Positions 30,085-38,754 are shown, numbered from the stretch's first letter. The stretch: 42,657 bases of DNA from UBA3775 sp964584255 (GCA_964584255.1 CAZOZM010000016.1:1-42657), one strand, 5' to 3'. The notes: generated by a model not told the origin, from the sequence alone. Made by a program: numbers and translations.

Positions 30085-30168
30085 CTACTTCTTTCCGTTC
30101 TTAGATAATACTACCAATGTCATACAAATAATTGCTGTCATAATTACTGCTGTCATATTAACTTCCAT
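30085..30168 (-). CDS. 27-residue membrane peptide
   Basis: MEVNMTAVIMTAIICMTLVV then LSKNGKK: one membrane span with a short basic tail. AGGAGG stands 8 bases before the ATG at 30168. It fills the gap between two genes and resembles the tiny membrane proteins at 24278-24676. Confidence 0.5.
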   Translation of the reverse strand: MEVNMTAVIMTAIICMTLVVLSKNGKK

Positions 30169-30180
30169 CTTCATATCCTC

Positions 30181-30486
30181 CTATAATGGTTTATATTTGT
30201 CACATTGTTCCGGCGAACATCCACGCCTATGTCCTGTTATTCCGATATAATCACAGGTACGGTTCTGACCGTTGCCGGATTTATAAAAACACTTATCGCC
30301 TACCTTGCTGCATTGATACGCTTTTACTTCTTCCGTAGGCTCGTCCTGTTTCTGTTGCTTCTGTTGTTGTGGTTCGTCCTGTTTCTGCGATTGCGGCAGC
30401 AGGCCTTTTTTCTTCAAAGTGTACTTTATCTGGTCATAACTACTTCCCTTACATCCGGTAATCGCCACAACTTCTTTCTTATCCAC
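30181..30486 (-). CDS. HTH-like plus Cys-rich protein, start disrupted by C8 tract
   Basis: A 101-residue ORF from a GTG at 30486, but the same frame is protein-like upstream (LNKKPSIQELILQGVDKK), back to a run of eight C residues at the end of the preceding gene. The N-terminal part resembles a small helix-turn-helix; a Gln/Lys-rich linker leads to a C-terminal Cys cluster (YQCSKVGDKCFYKSGNGQN, then RTCDY, RGCSPEQC). The GTG would truncate the HTH helix, so the true product is probably fused to or restarted from the upstream gene. Confidence 0.55.
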   Translation of the reverse strand: MDKKEVVAITGCKGSSYDQIKYTLKKKGLLPQSQKQDEPQQQKQQKQDEPTEEVKAYQCSKVGDKCFYKSGNGQNRTCDYIGITGHRRGCSPEQCDKYKPL

Positions 30487-30523
30487 ACCCTGCAGAATCA
30501 GTTCCTGTATTGAAGGTTTTTTA

Positions 30524-30868
30524 TTAAGGGGGGGGCGAATCTGTTATGATTTCGACTGTAGGTTGTTCTGCCGGCAGTAATATAGCAGGTTCATTCTTTA
30601 TAGCTTCCGCTATATCAGCCATTTCCTTTTCCGTAGGTTCCGTCACAACTAATACCTGATTTTCCGGTTTCGACTTTGCGAACCGCATAATTTCCTCTGT
30701 ACATTTTTCACAGAAATCATAGTTTAGTATTTCTCCATCCCATTCAGGTAAGACAGTTCCTAACATAACATTTCCTGTTTCCCTGTCAGCGATATTGAAT
30801 AAGATACTGATTGGATTTCTCATAATCTCTGCGCCACACCGGTCACACATTATCTTACTTACTCTCAT
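30524..30868 (-). CDS. zinc-ribbon protein
   Basis: A 114-residue protein with AAGGG before its ATG. MCDRCGAEIM and FCEKCTEEIMRF form a two-CxxC zinc ribbon; a middle domain has RETGNVMLGTVLPEWDGEI. The C-terminal third is acidic and ends in three prolines coded by a C8 run immediately before the stop. Paralogue of the 74-residue protein at 25748. Confidence 0.75.
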   Translation of the reverse strand: MRVSKIMCDRCGAEIMRNPISILFNIADRETGNVMLGTVLPEWDGEILNYDFCEKCTEEIMRFAKSKPENQVLVVTEPTEKEMADIAEAIKNEPAILLPAEQPTVEIITDSPPP

Positions 30869-31268
30869 GTATTATCCCTTCCCGGATTAATATCCGTTTT
30901 ACATCATCTACTGTAGTTACTATGTACGCATGGCCACCGTTCTTGTTCATGTCTGCTATGAACTTCTCCTGCAGGGCGCTTGGTTCTCCGAGCAAAGGTC
31001 TCTTAACCTCAAATCCAAAATACACACCGCCCGGTTTCATGATCGCTGTCACATCAGGTATGCCATTGCTGCTTGTGTACATTCCGGCGCTTTCCTTCCA
31101 TGCCTTGATGCACTCTGGCAGGCTGTTCAGATATTTGATTATCTTAGGCTGGTAGTATTCTGTTTCTTTTGGGATTTCCTTCTCGATTGCCTTTCGTGCC
31201 TGGGTACGATTCAGCTTCACACCGTACTGTTTCTTATGCTCGATATAGTCGGTGATCGCTTCATCCAT
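30855..31268 (-). CDS. VRR-NUC domain nuclease
   Basis: A 137-residue protein (start at 31268, GGGAG upstream; a GTG 12 codons earlier is possible). After a ~40-residue N-terminal helix, the VRR-NUC fold is clear: SSNGIPDVTAIMKPGGVYFG FEVKRP gives the PD...ExK catalytic core, followed by ALQEKFIADMNKNGGHAYIV. VRR-NUC proteins in phages are thought to be structure-specific nucleases, perhaps for recombination or Holliday junctions. Position near the HD and Myb-like genes is typical of clostridial phages. Confidence 0.9.
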   Translation of the reverse strand: MDEAITDYIEHKKQYGVKLNRTQARKAIEKEIPKETEYYQPKIIKYLNSLPECIKAWKESAGMYTSSNGIPDVTAIMKPGGVYFGFEVKRPLLGEPSALQEKFIADMNKNGGHAYIVTTVDDVKRILIREGIIHESK

Positions 31269-31272
31269 GCTG

Positions 31273-31866
31273 CTATACTGCTCCCACTTTTTCACATCTC
31301 TCACGCTCCATTCTTTTTATTGCATTATATTTTTGCTTACAGGCTTTTGCAGAATGCCCATATCTTTCAGCCAGCCGGCTGTAGCTCCATCCGCTTTTTC
31401 TAAGATGTACCAGTGTCTGCATATCTGTCTTAGACCAGTTCTTGGTTTGATTGGGATTGGCTTTTTTCTTGGCTAGGTCTTTTTCGTACTTTTCCTTAAA
31501 CCATGGATACATACTCATAATGTACGGGTCCCCTTTTGTTGCATCCCATAAGTCCTGATGGTCTTTCAGAAATCTAATAAGTGCATTCTGGCTGTGCATC
31601 TGTCTGCCATTAATCTTTTTATACCTAAGTCCATATCTATGCCATCTAAGAACTGACCTTGATTCAACGCCCATCATAATGGCTATCGCATATGTTGAAA
31701 GCATTTCCGTTGAAGTATTGAATAATGGGATTCCTTCCCTGCTGGCTTTTATGTTCACTGAGTTATAAGAACGATGCAGTGCCTTTGCGATTGAATGCGT
31801 AGACATTGTATCTGCCCTTTCTTCCAGAAAGGCCAGTTCTTCCTTTGTCCATCGTCTGCCTGCCAT
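31273..31866 (-). CDS. Myb/SANT-like DNA-binding protein
   Basis: A 197-residue protein with two tryptophan-containing helix bundles: RRWTKEELAFLEERADTMST at the N-terminus and NWSKTDMQTLVHLRKSGWSY near the C-terminus, both followed by an HTH (SIAKALHRSYNSVNIKASR; RLAERYGHSAKACKQKY). A middle HTH (AIMMGVESRSVLRWHRYGL) may also exist. Likely a phage transcription or replication regulator. Confidence 0.75.
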   Translation of the reverse strand: MAGRRWTKEELAFLEERADTMSTHSIAKALHRSYNSVNIKASREGIPLFNTSTEMLSTYAIAIMMGVESRSVLRWHRYGLRYKKINGRQMHSQNALIRFLKDHQDLWDATKGDPYIMSMYPWFKEKYEKDLAKKKANPNQTKNWSKTDMQTLVHLRKSGWSYSRLAERYGHSAKACKQKYNAIKRMERERCEKVGAV

Positions 31867-31877
31867 ATTTATAGCTC

Positions 31878-32501
31878 CTATTCTACTTCCAGAATATGAG
31901 TTGCTTCCTGGTCAGCTTCATGCAGGGCCAGCGCCAATGGGTACATATCAAAAGCGAGGTTAAGTGCTCCCCAGTTTTCCTTTGGTTCTGAGTATCCCAT
32001 ATGCCATCTGATCGCATATTTTTCTACCGGTAATAACTTGATGTAGTGTTCTATCATCATGACTGACTTTTCACCATGGCCATATGGTATTTTGTCATCA
32101 ATTGTGTATGTAGGGACCGTTTCCCATATAAACGAACCTGCATTATCCTGCTTTACCTGATTTCTTGGTGCTGCTGCTACCTTGTCCGGATCATATGTCT
32201 TTTGGTTCTTCCAGTCTTGCTTATAAAAGTTGGTCTTGCATAAGTCATGCAGGATGCTTACCAGAATTAATGTGTCCGGTTCGATTCCTTCCAGTGCTTT
32301 CATCCATACCGGTTCGCTTGCCTTCTCTAAGAGAAGCGAGTACACATTGTAACTGTGCTGCGCTAATCCTCCCGGCACACTTAAGTGAAACTTTGTACTG
32401 GCCGGAGCTGTGAAGAAGTCACTTGTTTCTAAGTAACCAATCAACTTATCCATTCCTTCTCTTTTTACTTCTCTTAAAAGTGATAAAATCTTTTCTTTCA
32501 T
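31878..32501 (-). CDS. HD-domain phosphohydrolase
   Basis: A 207-residue protein of the HD superfamily: GGLAQHSYNVYSLLLEKA gives the first His, ILVSILHDLCKTNFYKQ the HD pair, and later HGEKSVMMIEHYIKLLP and IRWHMGY, ALHEADQEAT the remaining metal and substrate residues. Such enzymes hydrolyse nucleotides or other phosphates with bound metal ions. It may help phage nucleotide metabolism. Confidence 0.88.
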   Translation of the reverse strand: MKEKILSLLREVKREGMDKLIGYLETSDFFTAPASTKFHLSVPGGLAQHSYNVYSLLLEKASEPVWMKALEGIEPDTLILVSILHDLCKTNFYKQDWKNQKTYDPDKVAAAPRNQVKQDNAGSFIWETVPTYTIDDKIPYGHGEKSVMMIEHYIKLLPVEKYAIRWHMGYSEPKENWGALNLAFDMYPLALALHEADQEATHILEVE

Positions 32502-32513
32502 AGTTTTCCCTTT

Positions 32514-32771
32514 CTAATTAAGTATCTTATTAATTGCTGACGCCACAATTGCCTTGGGCTGATTCCTGTCTCGGAAGCCTGCTTCGATTCGTTTTTTTAC
32601 TTCCCTGAGAAGTTCTAAGTATTTGTCATAGCCATGCTTCTTTGCATATGGCAGCAGTTCTTTTTCATAGTACACAGCTTCATTTTGGTTGGTCAGTCCT
32701 TCTATATCTGCAAGTAACTCTGCTGCTTCTAATTGTTGCTTAGTCTTTTTTTTAAATAATTTCAGTTTCAT
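32514..32771 (-). CDS. small helical protein
   Basis: An 85-residue protein starting at 32771, where AAGGAGG lies upstream. N-terminus is basic (MKLKLFKKKTKQQLEAAELL), the rest helical (YEKELLPYAKKHGYDKYLEL). Not recognised. Coupled to the preceding gene (adjacent start/stop). Confidence 0.65.
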   Translation of the reverse strand: MKLKLFKKKTKQQLEAAELLADIEGLTNQNEAVYYEKELLPYAKKHGYDKYLELLREVKKRIEAGFRDRNQPKAIVASAINKILN

Positions 32772-33187
32772 CACGCTTCCTCCTTCTTGCTTAATTCGAT
32801 GCTGCTCCATTCTGCAGGTGCGTATTTCCAGAAGATATGCTTCACCTGCTCACGCATCTTTAGGCATTCTCTGTAAAACTCATCGTAGGAACACTCTTTG
32901 AATAGTGAAAAGGATATTCTTTTCATAATGGCCTTACCTTCCGGTTCTTTCAGGAAGGTGTTTACTTCATCTGCCACCTCCATGGCTGTTGCATATCCAA
33001 GCTCATTCCACTTTAAGTTTCTAATTGAAATATCCTTCAAAATTGCGGTTGCAGAAATTTTTATATCTTCTTTCAGACGGTTGTAAGAGTTTTTGTATCT
33101 TCCCTGCAGGTCCTCTTTGCTCAAACCCTTGCATTTACTGAGTTTTTCGAGGTTTTGCTTTAAGTTTTCGGTATCAATAACAATCAC
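32771..33187 (-). CDS. hypothetical protein next to the origin region
   Basis: A 138-residue helical protein. The likely start is a GTG at 33187 but its ribosome binding site (AAAAGGCG) is too close, so the start may be a few codons downstream. Contains ISATAILKDISIRNLKWNEL and SYDEFYRECLKMREQVKHIF. Being the first gene after the iteron block, it may take part in replication control; this is only positional. Confidence 0.6.
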   Translation of the reverse strand: MIVIDTENLKQNLEKLSKCKGLSKEDLQGRYKNSYNRLKEDIKISATAILKDISIRNLKWNELGYATAMEVADEVNTFLKEPEGKAIMKRISFSLFKECSYDEFYRECLKMREQVKHIFWKYAPAEWSSIELSKKEEA

Positions 33188-33521
33188 CGCCTTTTCTATG
33201 GTGCCACCTATTCAAAATCTTAGGTGGCACCAATTTTAAATCCTGAAAGCCTTGATTTTACTGGTTTTTTTGGTTTTGGTGCCACGTGCCACCTAATTTT
33301 GAAACATACACCCAACTTTTTTAAAATTTGTTTAAAAAGTATTGTCTTATAAGGCTTTCTTGGAACATTTTCAAAAACGTATTAGTATATATATATATTT
33401 AGGTGTCCTATATATATATATTTAGGTATAAAGCCTTGATTTTACTGGCTTTTTTTGGTGCCACCTAATGGTGCCACCTATGGTGCCACGTGCCACCTAA
33501 CACCCTATTTTGTGCCACCTA
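33188..33521. other. iteron-rich candidate replication origin
   Basis: 331 bp between genes with repeated GGTGCCACCTA: plus-strand copies at 33200, 33457 and 33470, double copies GGTGCCAC-GTGCCACCTA at 33278 and 33482, a partial copy at 33512 and one inverted copy at 33221. They flank an AT-rich core (33296-33428) with two TATATATATATTTAGG runs. A 19-bp direct repeat AAAGCCTTGATTTTACTGG occurs at 33247 and 33429. Iterons around an AT-rich unwinding region beside a primase/helicase gene suggest an origin. Confidence 0.7.
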
Positions 33522-36182
33522 TTTGAATGGTAATTCTTCCTGAACATTTTCCGGTAAGTCCTCCACATTCACAAATTCATCTACACTCATTGGTCTGTTT
33601 AACGCTGCTGCTTCTTCCTCGTCCAGCAGTGGGTCTACTTCCTTCGTAAACTTATTGATATGAAAATCTATCATTCGGCATTTCTTTCCATCAAAGTACT
33701 TTCTGACGTTGTACAATGTTTTACCGGATTCATTTCCTACTGTGATATATCCCTTGTCCGCCATGTATTTAAGTGTCTTTCTTGGAGAATAACCGGCCTT
33801 TGTCAGTGCCTGATTCAGCATCGATGGGAATATGTAAGCATGACCATTGTCTGTGTATCCCAGGCAGGTTCCCATTGTCTTGGTACCAAAGAAGTTACTG
33901 TTACTCAGCACCCAGTCCACTATATACTGCACAGCGTGTTCGTTTACGTCACCAACATCAGCTGCTTTCTGCTCGCCCAGAACAAAATCCGCCATGGTCC
34001 TTGCCCTATCCTCGCTTCGTTCCTCTGATGCACTGTCAAATATCCACATATCAATCAGGAAATCTGCCAAGGCTACGGTTGCTATGCTGGCTGCGTGTGA
34101 TCCATTCTCGCCATTGCTTCTGGTGTACACATATTCCAGCATCTTTTCATATTTTTGCTTTAAGGCTTCGCTTCCCAGCTCCATGAGCTTCTTTATAAAG
34201 TACGGTCCTGCCCAGCCACAGTTCATTCCTGATTGCTGGTGCATAAGGCTTGCGCTCTTTTCATCGTTGAACGGTCCACCGTATAACTCTAAGATACGTG
34301 TACTGATACCGGTCTGTGATGTGTCGGTGCTGATTGGTTCCTCTCCTGTTGCCAGCGCTACTGTTCTCCATGTCCGCATCTCCTGCAGGCCGCCGCCCTT
34401 ACTTCCTCTGGCACGTCCGGTACCGGATGCTAACATATACACGATTTTTTCCAGTGAGCCTTGATTGTTACCGGCCAGCTGCCTTTCATCGATTCCTAGT
34501 GGAAGGTCGCAATAAAAGCCTGCCATTCGCTCTAAGGCTACCTGCGTAGCGTTGAAGTTCACCATCAGTCGTTCCGGATCGCCCCACACACTAAGTGCTG
34601 CTTTAAGGCCGGCGGTCTTTCCGCCTTTACTTCCTCCCCAGTTATAAATGAAGAATATTCTCTGACTTAACCACTTCAGCATCGGAGCTGCGAAGCTGGC
34701 GGCTAATATGAACCGGAACTTGTCACGCTCCCGATGCGGCTGCATGGTCTTTTTCCAATCGTCAAAGGTTCCCTTTACTTCGTATGCGTTAGCCCATCCA
34801 CGTAGGCTTGGCTCAATATCCAGTACGATGTCATCACCATGCCCCGGTAAAAAGCGGCCTTTCGTCTGCCACCCGAAGGTGCCTGTTGAGTCTGCTACCG
34901 GTATGATATCCATATTCTCCGCTTCTAAGGCTGATAAGAAACTAACCACGTACTTTGCATTCTCGCTTGTGATTGTGCATCCTAAGTCTGCCAGCACTGT
35001 TATGCTCTTGCTCTGAAATATCACTGACCTGGGGAATATAGCACTTCTCACTTCTCCGTCACGCTTGTATTCGATTTCCACCTTTTCATCCCCGAACTCC
35101 ATTGACCTGAGTCTCTTGCTTATGATGATAGGTGTCTTACACACTGTGGCGTATGCGCCGGTCTTTTCATTCTGATGCTGGATGCCGCCTTTTTCGGTGT
35201 ACGTCCATCTGTCAGGGTTTCTAAGATTGATTGAAAATCCCTTGACCGCTTCCGGGATACATTCTTCTAAGTGTTCCAGGTTGATGAGTTTTGCACCCTT
35301 AAGTGCTTTATCCAGTTTCGTTTTAGCTTCTTCCTTGCCATATTTGATGTATAAATCGCTAGGGTCCTTGACACCGAACTGTCTGCAGCTGAACTGGTAC
35401 ACTTCTCCGAGGAAATTAAAATCCTTTAGCTTTGTGGTGACGTTCTTTAAGAATGCCTGTCCACCCTGGTCCGGCTCTACGTGAATGTACAGCCTTAATC
35501 CTTCCAGCCTGTCTATGAACTCCGGTTTGAAGAACGAAGCGCCCGGACAGCCTAATCCCGGAATACTTAAGTACCAGAGCGTTTGTGTATCGGATTCACC
35601 TTCCACAATGACTGCATATCCGACATCCTGCATTTCTTTAAGCCGCCATTCGCCATACATACCAATCTTTCCGGAGCTGCCATACTTCCATTTGAACGCT
35701 TTCGGCATATACCGCTTTCGGTAGGTGACCTCTTTCCCATCCACATCAAAGTAAGGAATTATGATATAAGGTGTTCCATCTTTGTCCTTACCTTCTCTCA
35801 GAGCACAGGTCTTTTTTAGCCATTCTTCTTCCATTCTCTTTGCAAAGGCATATTCCTTGATGGTGTACCGCTTTTCTTTCTGTTCCGGCTTCCATTCCTC
35901 ATCAGCCACTCCATACTTCTGCAGGATTTCCTTGTAGGCATCCTTTGTTGATAAACCATGTATCTTAGAATAAAAGGTGGTATAGTTTCCTTTTTCTCCA
36001 CACCCTTTACACTCGTATTGCCCTGTCTTAGTGTTAACTGTAAAACTGGGAGTATCATCCCTATGGAAAGGGCAGCAGGCTACAATCTGATCGGTGCCAG
36101 TTGGTTTTATTTTTTTCAGTTGGGCAGAGTATTCACTCTTGTAATCAACTACTCTGTCGATGTCTACTTCACTTGTGTTCAT
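33519..36182 (-). CDS. replicative primase-helicase (CHC2/Toprim plus DUF927)
   Basis: An 887-residue protein. Zinc-finger primase domain near residues 36-64 (CCPFHRDDTPSFTV then CKGCGEKGN). Toprim core at GYAVIVEGESDTQTLWY and LYIHVEPDQGG. Then a DUF927-type helicase module with Walker A IYNWGGSKGGKTAGLKAAL and FYCDLPLGIDERQLAG nearby. It would synthesise primers and unwind DNA at the phage fork. It stands directly beside the iteron block; AGGTGG precedes the ATG. Confidence 0.92.
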   Translation of the reverse strand: MNTSEVDIDRVVDYKSEYSAQLKKIKPTGTDQIVACCPFHRDDTPSFTVNTKTGQYECKGCGEKGNYTTFYSKIHGLSTKDAYKEILQKYGVADEEWKPEQKEKRYTIKEYAFAKRMEEEWLKKTCALREGKDKDGTPYIIIPYFDVDGKEVTYRKRYMPKAFKWKYGSSGKIGMYGEWRLKEMQDVGYAVIVEGESDTQTLWYLSIPGLGCPGASFFKPEFIDRLEGLRLYIHVEPDQGGQAFLKNVTTKLKDFNFLGEVYQFSCRQFGVKDPSDLYIKYGKEEAKTKLDKALKGAKLINLEHLEECIPEAVKGFSINLRNPDRWTYTEKGGIQHQNEKTGAYATVCKTPIIISKRLRSMEFGDEKVEIEYKRDGEVRSAIFPRSVIFQSKSITVLADLGCTITSENAKYVVSFLSALEAENMDIIPVADSTGTFGWQTKGRFLPGHGDDIVLDIEPSLRGWANAYEVKGTFDDWKKTMQPHRERDKFRFILAASFAAPMLKWLSQRIFFIYNWGGSKGGKTAGLKAALSVWGDPERLMVNFNATQVALERMAGFYCDLPLGIDERQLAGNNQGSLEKIVYMLASGTGRARGSKGGGLQEMRTWRTVALATGEEPISTDTSQTGISTRILELYGGPFNDEKSASLMHQQSGMNCGWAGPYFIKKLMELGSEALKQKYEKMLEYVYTRSNGENGSHAASIATVALADFLIDMWIFDSASEERSEDRARTMADFVLGEQKAADVGDVNEHAVQYIVDWVLSNSNFFGTKTMGTCLGYTDNGHAYIFPSMLNQALTKAGYSPRKTLKYMADKGYITVGNESGKTLYNVRKYFDGKKCRMIDFHINKFTKEVDPLLDEEEAAALNRPMSVDEFVNVEDLPENVQEELPFK

Positions 36183-36190
36183 GTAACCAC

Positions 36191-36562
36191 CTAATTTTCC
36201 ATAGTTTTATTAATAATTTCTTCCATTTCCTCTTTTGTTACATGAAAGTAATCAATCGGAATCTTGCCCTCTGCCTGCTCTATTTCTGCTTTCATTCCTT
36301 CTGATATGATTCCGTCTACTACAATAACTTTCATACAATCACAATGATTAAGGATATGCTTGCCATATGCCAGCGCTGCATTTCTTTCTACCGGATTCTC
36401 ATCATTCATAAACTGTGGGAAGTATAAATGTGGCGCTATCGGAACGTTGTAAATATTTTCATTTACGATGGTTCTGCAGGCACTGGCTGCGACAGCTCTG
36501 TGAAATCCTACGCTGTGATTTTCATCCGGTTTATATCTTGAACAAATATATACTAATTTCAT
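36191..36562 (-). CDS. DUF4406/nucleoside deoxyribosyltransferase-like protein
   Basis: A 123-residue protein with the motif LVYICSRYKP at the start, then RTIVNENIYNVPIAPHLYFP and VVDGIISEGMKAEIEQAE. This is the DUF4406/DUF7768 pattern related to nucleoside 2-deoxyribosyltransferases, common in phages and probably acting on nucleosides or nucleotides. The active-site glutamate may be in ISEGMKAEIE. AAGGAGG upstream. Confidence 0.8.
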   Translation of the reverse strand: MKLVYICSRYKPDENHSVGFHRAVAASACRTIVNENIYNVPIAPHLYFPQFMNDENPVERNAALAYGKHILNHCDCMKVIVVDGIISEGMKAEIEQAEGKIPIDYFHVTKEEMEEIINKTMEN

Positions 36563-36612
36563 GTTATCCTCCTTGTTTTAGGTAGGGACATTGCTGCCCC
36601 TACCATATTTTT

Positions 36613-37470
36613 TTACACCGGAAGTTCTTCCTGGATAGCTTCTGCTGCTTCGAATTCCGGTTCTGCTGCAGTCTGCACTTCCTGACTGTTAATAGGAACA
36701 CTTTCATCTGCTGCATTTCTGAATTCAGGCTCTGCAGTGTTGCTTGCCGGAGCTGCCATGTTGTAATCATCCTCGGTGATCTCCACGTTCTGGTTAGAAG
36801 CCTTGATGCTTTCTGCGTATGCTTTTGCCATCTCCAACTTCTTACCTTCCAGGGTTCCGATTGCTGTGAATACTGCTCTGGAATATGTAATACCATCACC
36901 GGACTGTTCTTTCTTAAGTGTAATCTTAGTGATTACTTGGTAGCTTCTCATGCCCTTAAGAACTACCTTCTTACCTAAGTAATCACGAAGGCTTTTAAGG
37001 GATGAAGGGGGAAGTGTCAGCAGGATTGGTACCGGATTACCTTCTCTTAAAAGGTAGCAGCGGTGCATATTCTTGCAGGCTTTTCCTCTGCCATTCTCAT
37101 CGGATCCGAACTGATTCCATTTGCAGGCTGCACAGTTGATGCATTCACCGGTTTCCATCAACACACCGACCTTGCCATCGTAGCTTGTACAGTCAGGCTG
37201 GTTGTTCTGGCCATCGTATTTGTTCTGCCAGTATGCGTTGATAGGATAGTGGTAAAGGATAACTCCGACCAGTTCCTTGACCATGTCCGGGTTATCTTCC
37301 TCATCGGTGGGTACTTCAAATGCCAAGCCGCCGCCGGAAGGAATTTTTACCTTGTCGAAAGGAATGGAACCAAGACCGTCCATTTCCTCTGCGATTGCTT
37401 CCGCCATGTCACCTGCTAATACCTGCAGGTCAAAGTTTTCTGATGTTACTGCGAGTTCGTTCTTACTCAT
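36613..37470 (-). CDS. conserved phage replication-region protein with Cys cluster
   Basis: A 285-residue protein (start 37470, AGGAGG upstream). N-terminal SIPFDKVKIPSGGGLAFEVP, a middle Cys cluster (GECINCAACKWNQFGSD then GKACKNMHRCYLL) and VPILLTLPPSSLKSLRDYLG. The last ~60 residues are disordered, acidic and end EELPV. Widely found in clostridial phages. The acidic tail and location suggest a single-stranded DNA binding or recombination helper, but this is not established. Confidence 0.75.
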   Translation of the reverse strand: MSKNELAVTSENFDLQVLAGDMAEAIAEEMDGLGSIPFDKVKIPSGGGLAFEVPTDEEDNPDMVKELVGVILYHYPINAYWQNKYDGQNNQPDCTSYDGKVGVLMETGECINCAACKWNQFGSDENGRGKACKNMHRCYLLREGNPVPILLTLPPSSLKSLRDYLGKKVVLKGMRSYQVITKITLKKEQSGDGITYSRAVFTAIGTLEGKKLEMAKAYAESIKASNQNVEITEDDYNMAAPASNTAEPEFRNAADESVPINSQEVQTAAEPEFEAAEAIQEELPV

Positions 37471-37903
37471 TGTCGTTTTCCTCCTGATTTTCTTCATTTT
37501 CTACTGTTTCAAAGCCTTCATCGTTGGTATCTGCTACATACTGTTCTACCGGTGTAGGCTCTGCATAATACAAATCCTTCATGATTGCCTGGCACTTCGC
37601 CGCCAGTTCGATGGCTGCGATGGCTGTCTTTTGCGCTGCTGCATAGATGGTACCGGCAATCTGGATAGTATCTGTCTCATCGGAAGGCAGAATCTTAAGG
37701 AAAGTATCCATCTCGCCTTTTACGGTAGCAGCTTCGTTCTTAAGCACCTGGTATGCTTCGGATGCGATACCATAGGCTTCATGCTTGTTTTTAATCTGGT
37801 CCATGGTATCACTCTGCTGTGAGTAAACCATGCTGATTAATTTTTCAGTGTTGTCCTTGGTATTATTGTTCAGGGACAAGTCCATTGTTATTTGAGTATC
37901 CAT
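37463..37903 (-). CDS. helical phage protein of unknown function
   Basis: A 146-residue mostly helical protein overlapping the next gene by 8 bases (ATGAGTAA). SEAYQVLKNEAATVKGEMDT and TIYAAAQKTAIAAIELAAKC are probable coiled-coil helices, followed by a disordered Glu/Asn-rich tail. GGAGGT upstream. Likely works with the two flanking genes in replication. Confidence 0.7.
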   Translation of the reverse strand: MDTQITMDLSLNNNTKDNTEKLISMVYSQQSDTMDQIKNKHEAYGIASEAYQVLKNEAATVKGEMDTFLKILPSDETDTIQIAGTIYAAAQKTAIAAIELAAKCQAIMKDLYYAEPTPVEQYVADTNDEGFETVENEENQEENDNE

Positions 37904-37921
37904 TTTTTATACCTCCATGTT

Positions 37922-38290
37922 TTATTTGTATTTGAATGTTAAATATGCGAATAGCTGATTGGCTTCATCATCGGTAAGTCCACCGACATCCATGCCATCT
38001 TCTGTGTTGATATACTTTAAAATCAGAACATCACCTGCAATACTGCTGTAATTCCCATATAATTCAGTGCCGATACGATTAGGCTGCTTTCTCTTACAGA
38101 TACCTTCCTCATCCACAACCATGACCTTGCCCTGCAGGTATTGGTTGTTATGAAATGATTTAGGACTTACCAACTCTATCCATCCGCCTACCTCTGTCTG
38201 CAAGGCATCTAATAAAGCCCTTCCTTTTTTCGGTACATCGATGATAGAAATCTGATTGCTGGTTGTAATCTTAACCGCTTTCATCTTCAT
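37922..38290 (-). CDS. DUF3846-domain protein
   Basis: A 122-residue protein (start 38290, AAGGAG eight bases upstream). DUF3846 pattern: LQTEVGGWIELVSPKSF, then GKVMVVDEEGICKRKQPNRI GTELYG and GDVLILKYI. These proteins are common in Firmicutes phages and plasmids with no proven function. Start and stop are coupled with the neighbours. Confidence 0.85.
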   Translation of the reverse strand: MKMKAVKITTSNQISIIDVPKKGRALLDALQTEVGGWIELVSPKSFHNNQYLQGKVMVVDEEGICKRKQPNRIGTELYGNYSSIAGDVLILKYINTEDGMDVGGLTDDEANQLFAYLTFKYK

Positions 38291-38295
38291 AGGCA

Positions 38296-38742
38296 TTACT
38301 CCTTCTTTTTCTTGCCTGCGGCATTGGTTTCCTTTCTCTTGGAAATCTCATACGTTTCGTATGTATTGATGTAACCTTCGTAATGCTCCGGTAACTCTCC
38401 GACTTCTTCGACCATCTCTTTGATTGCACTGCTTAAGGTTCGGCTGTCCACTGTCTCTTTGATAAGGTAGCCCAAACCTTCCTCTCTTAAGAAATCAAAG
38501 AACGGTGTTGCCTGCTCTGCCAGATCTTCTTCAGACCTCTTGGAGTAAATAACCTTTTCCTGCAAGCTGTACTTGAAGCCATTTCTGCTAATGCTAGGGC
38601 ATTCCTCTGCGATCATCATGTCAGAGAGCTTTTTCTTCATTTCTTCGATTAATTTATTGTTTGCTTTGGTCTGCTCTGCCAGGTCATCTTTCCTATCCAG
38701 CAGTTCCTTGTACTCATCTACTAAATCAAGTAATGCGTTCAT
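38296..38742 (-). CDS. coiled-coil phage protein
   Basis: A 148-residue protein starting MNALLDLVDEYKELLDRKDD with a long coiled coil (LAEQTKANNKLIEEMKKKLS) followed by CPSISRNGFKYSLQEKVIYS. Layout resembles phage recombination/replication accessory proteins, but no family was confirmed. Lysine-rich end (AAGKKKKE). AGGAGG upstream. Confidence 0.7.
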   Translation of the reverse strand: MNALLDLVDEYKELLDRKDDLAEQTKANNKLIEEMKKKLSDMMIAEECPSISRNGFKYSLQEKVIYSKRSEEDLAEQATPFFDFLREEGLGYLIKETVDSRTLSSAIKEMVEEVGELPEHYEGYINTYETYEISKRKETNAAGKKKKE

Positions 38743-38754
38743 GTGTTTTTCCTC

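Noticed and set aside
33429..33456. AAAGCC...GGCTTTTTTT hairpin, plus-strand terminator-like
   Set aside because: No plus-strand gene exists to terminate; the element is part of the duplicated 19-bp repeat in the origin block, so I treat it there.
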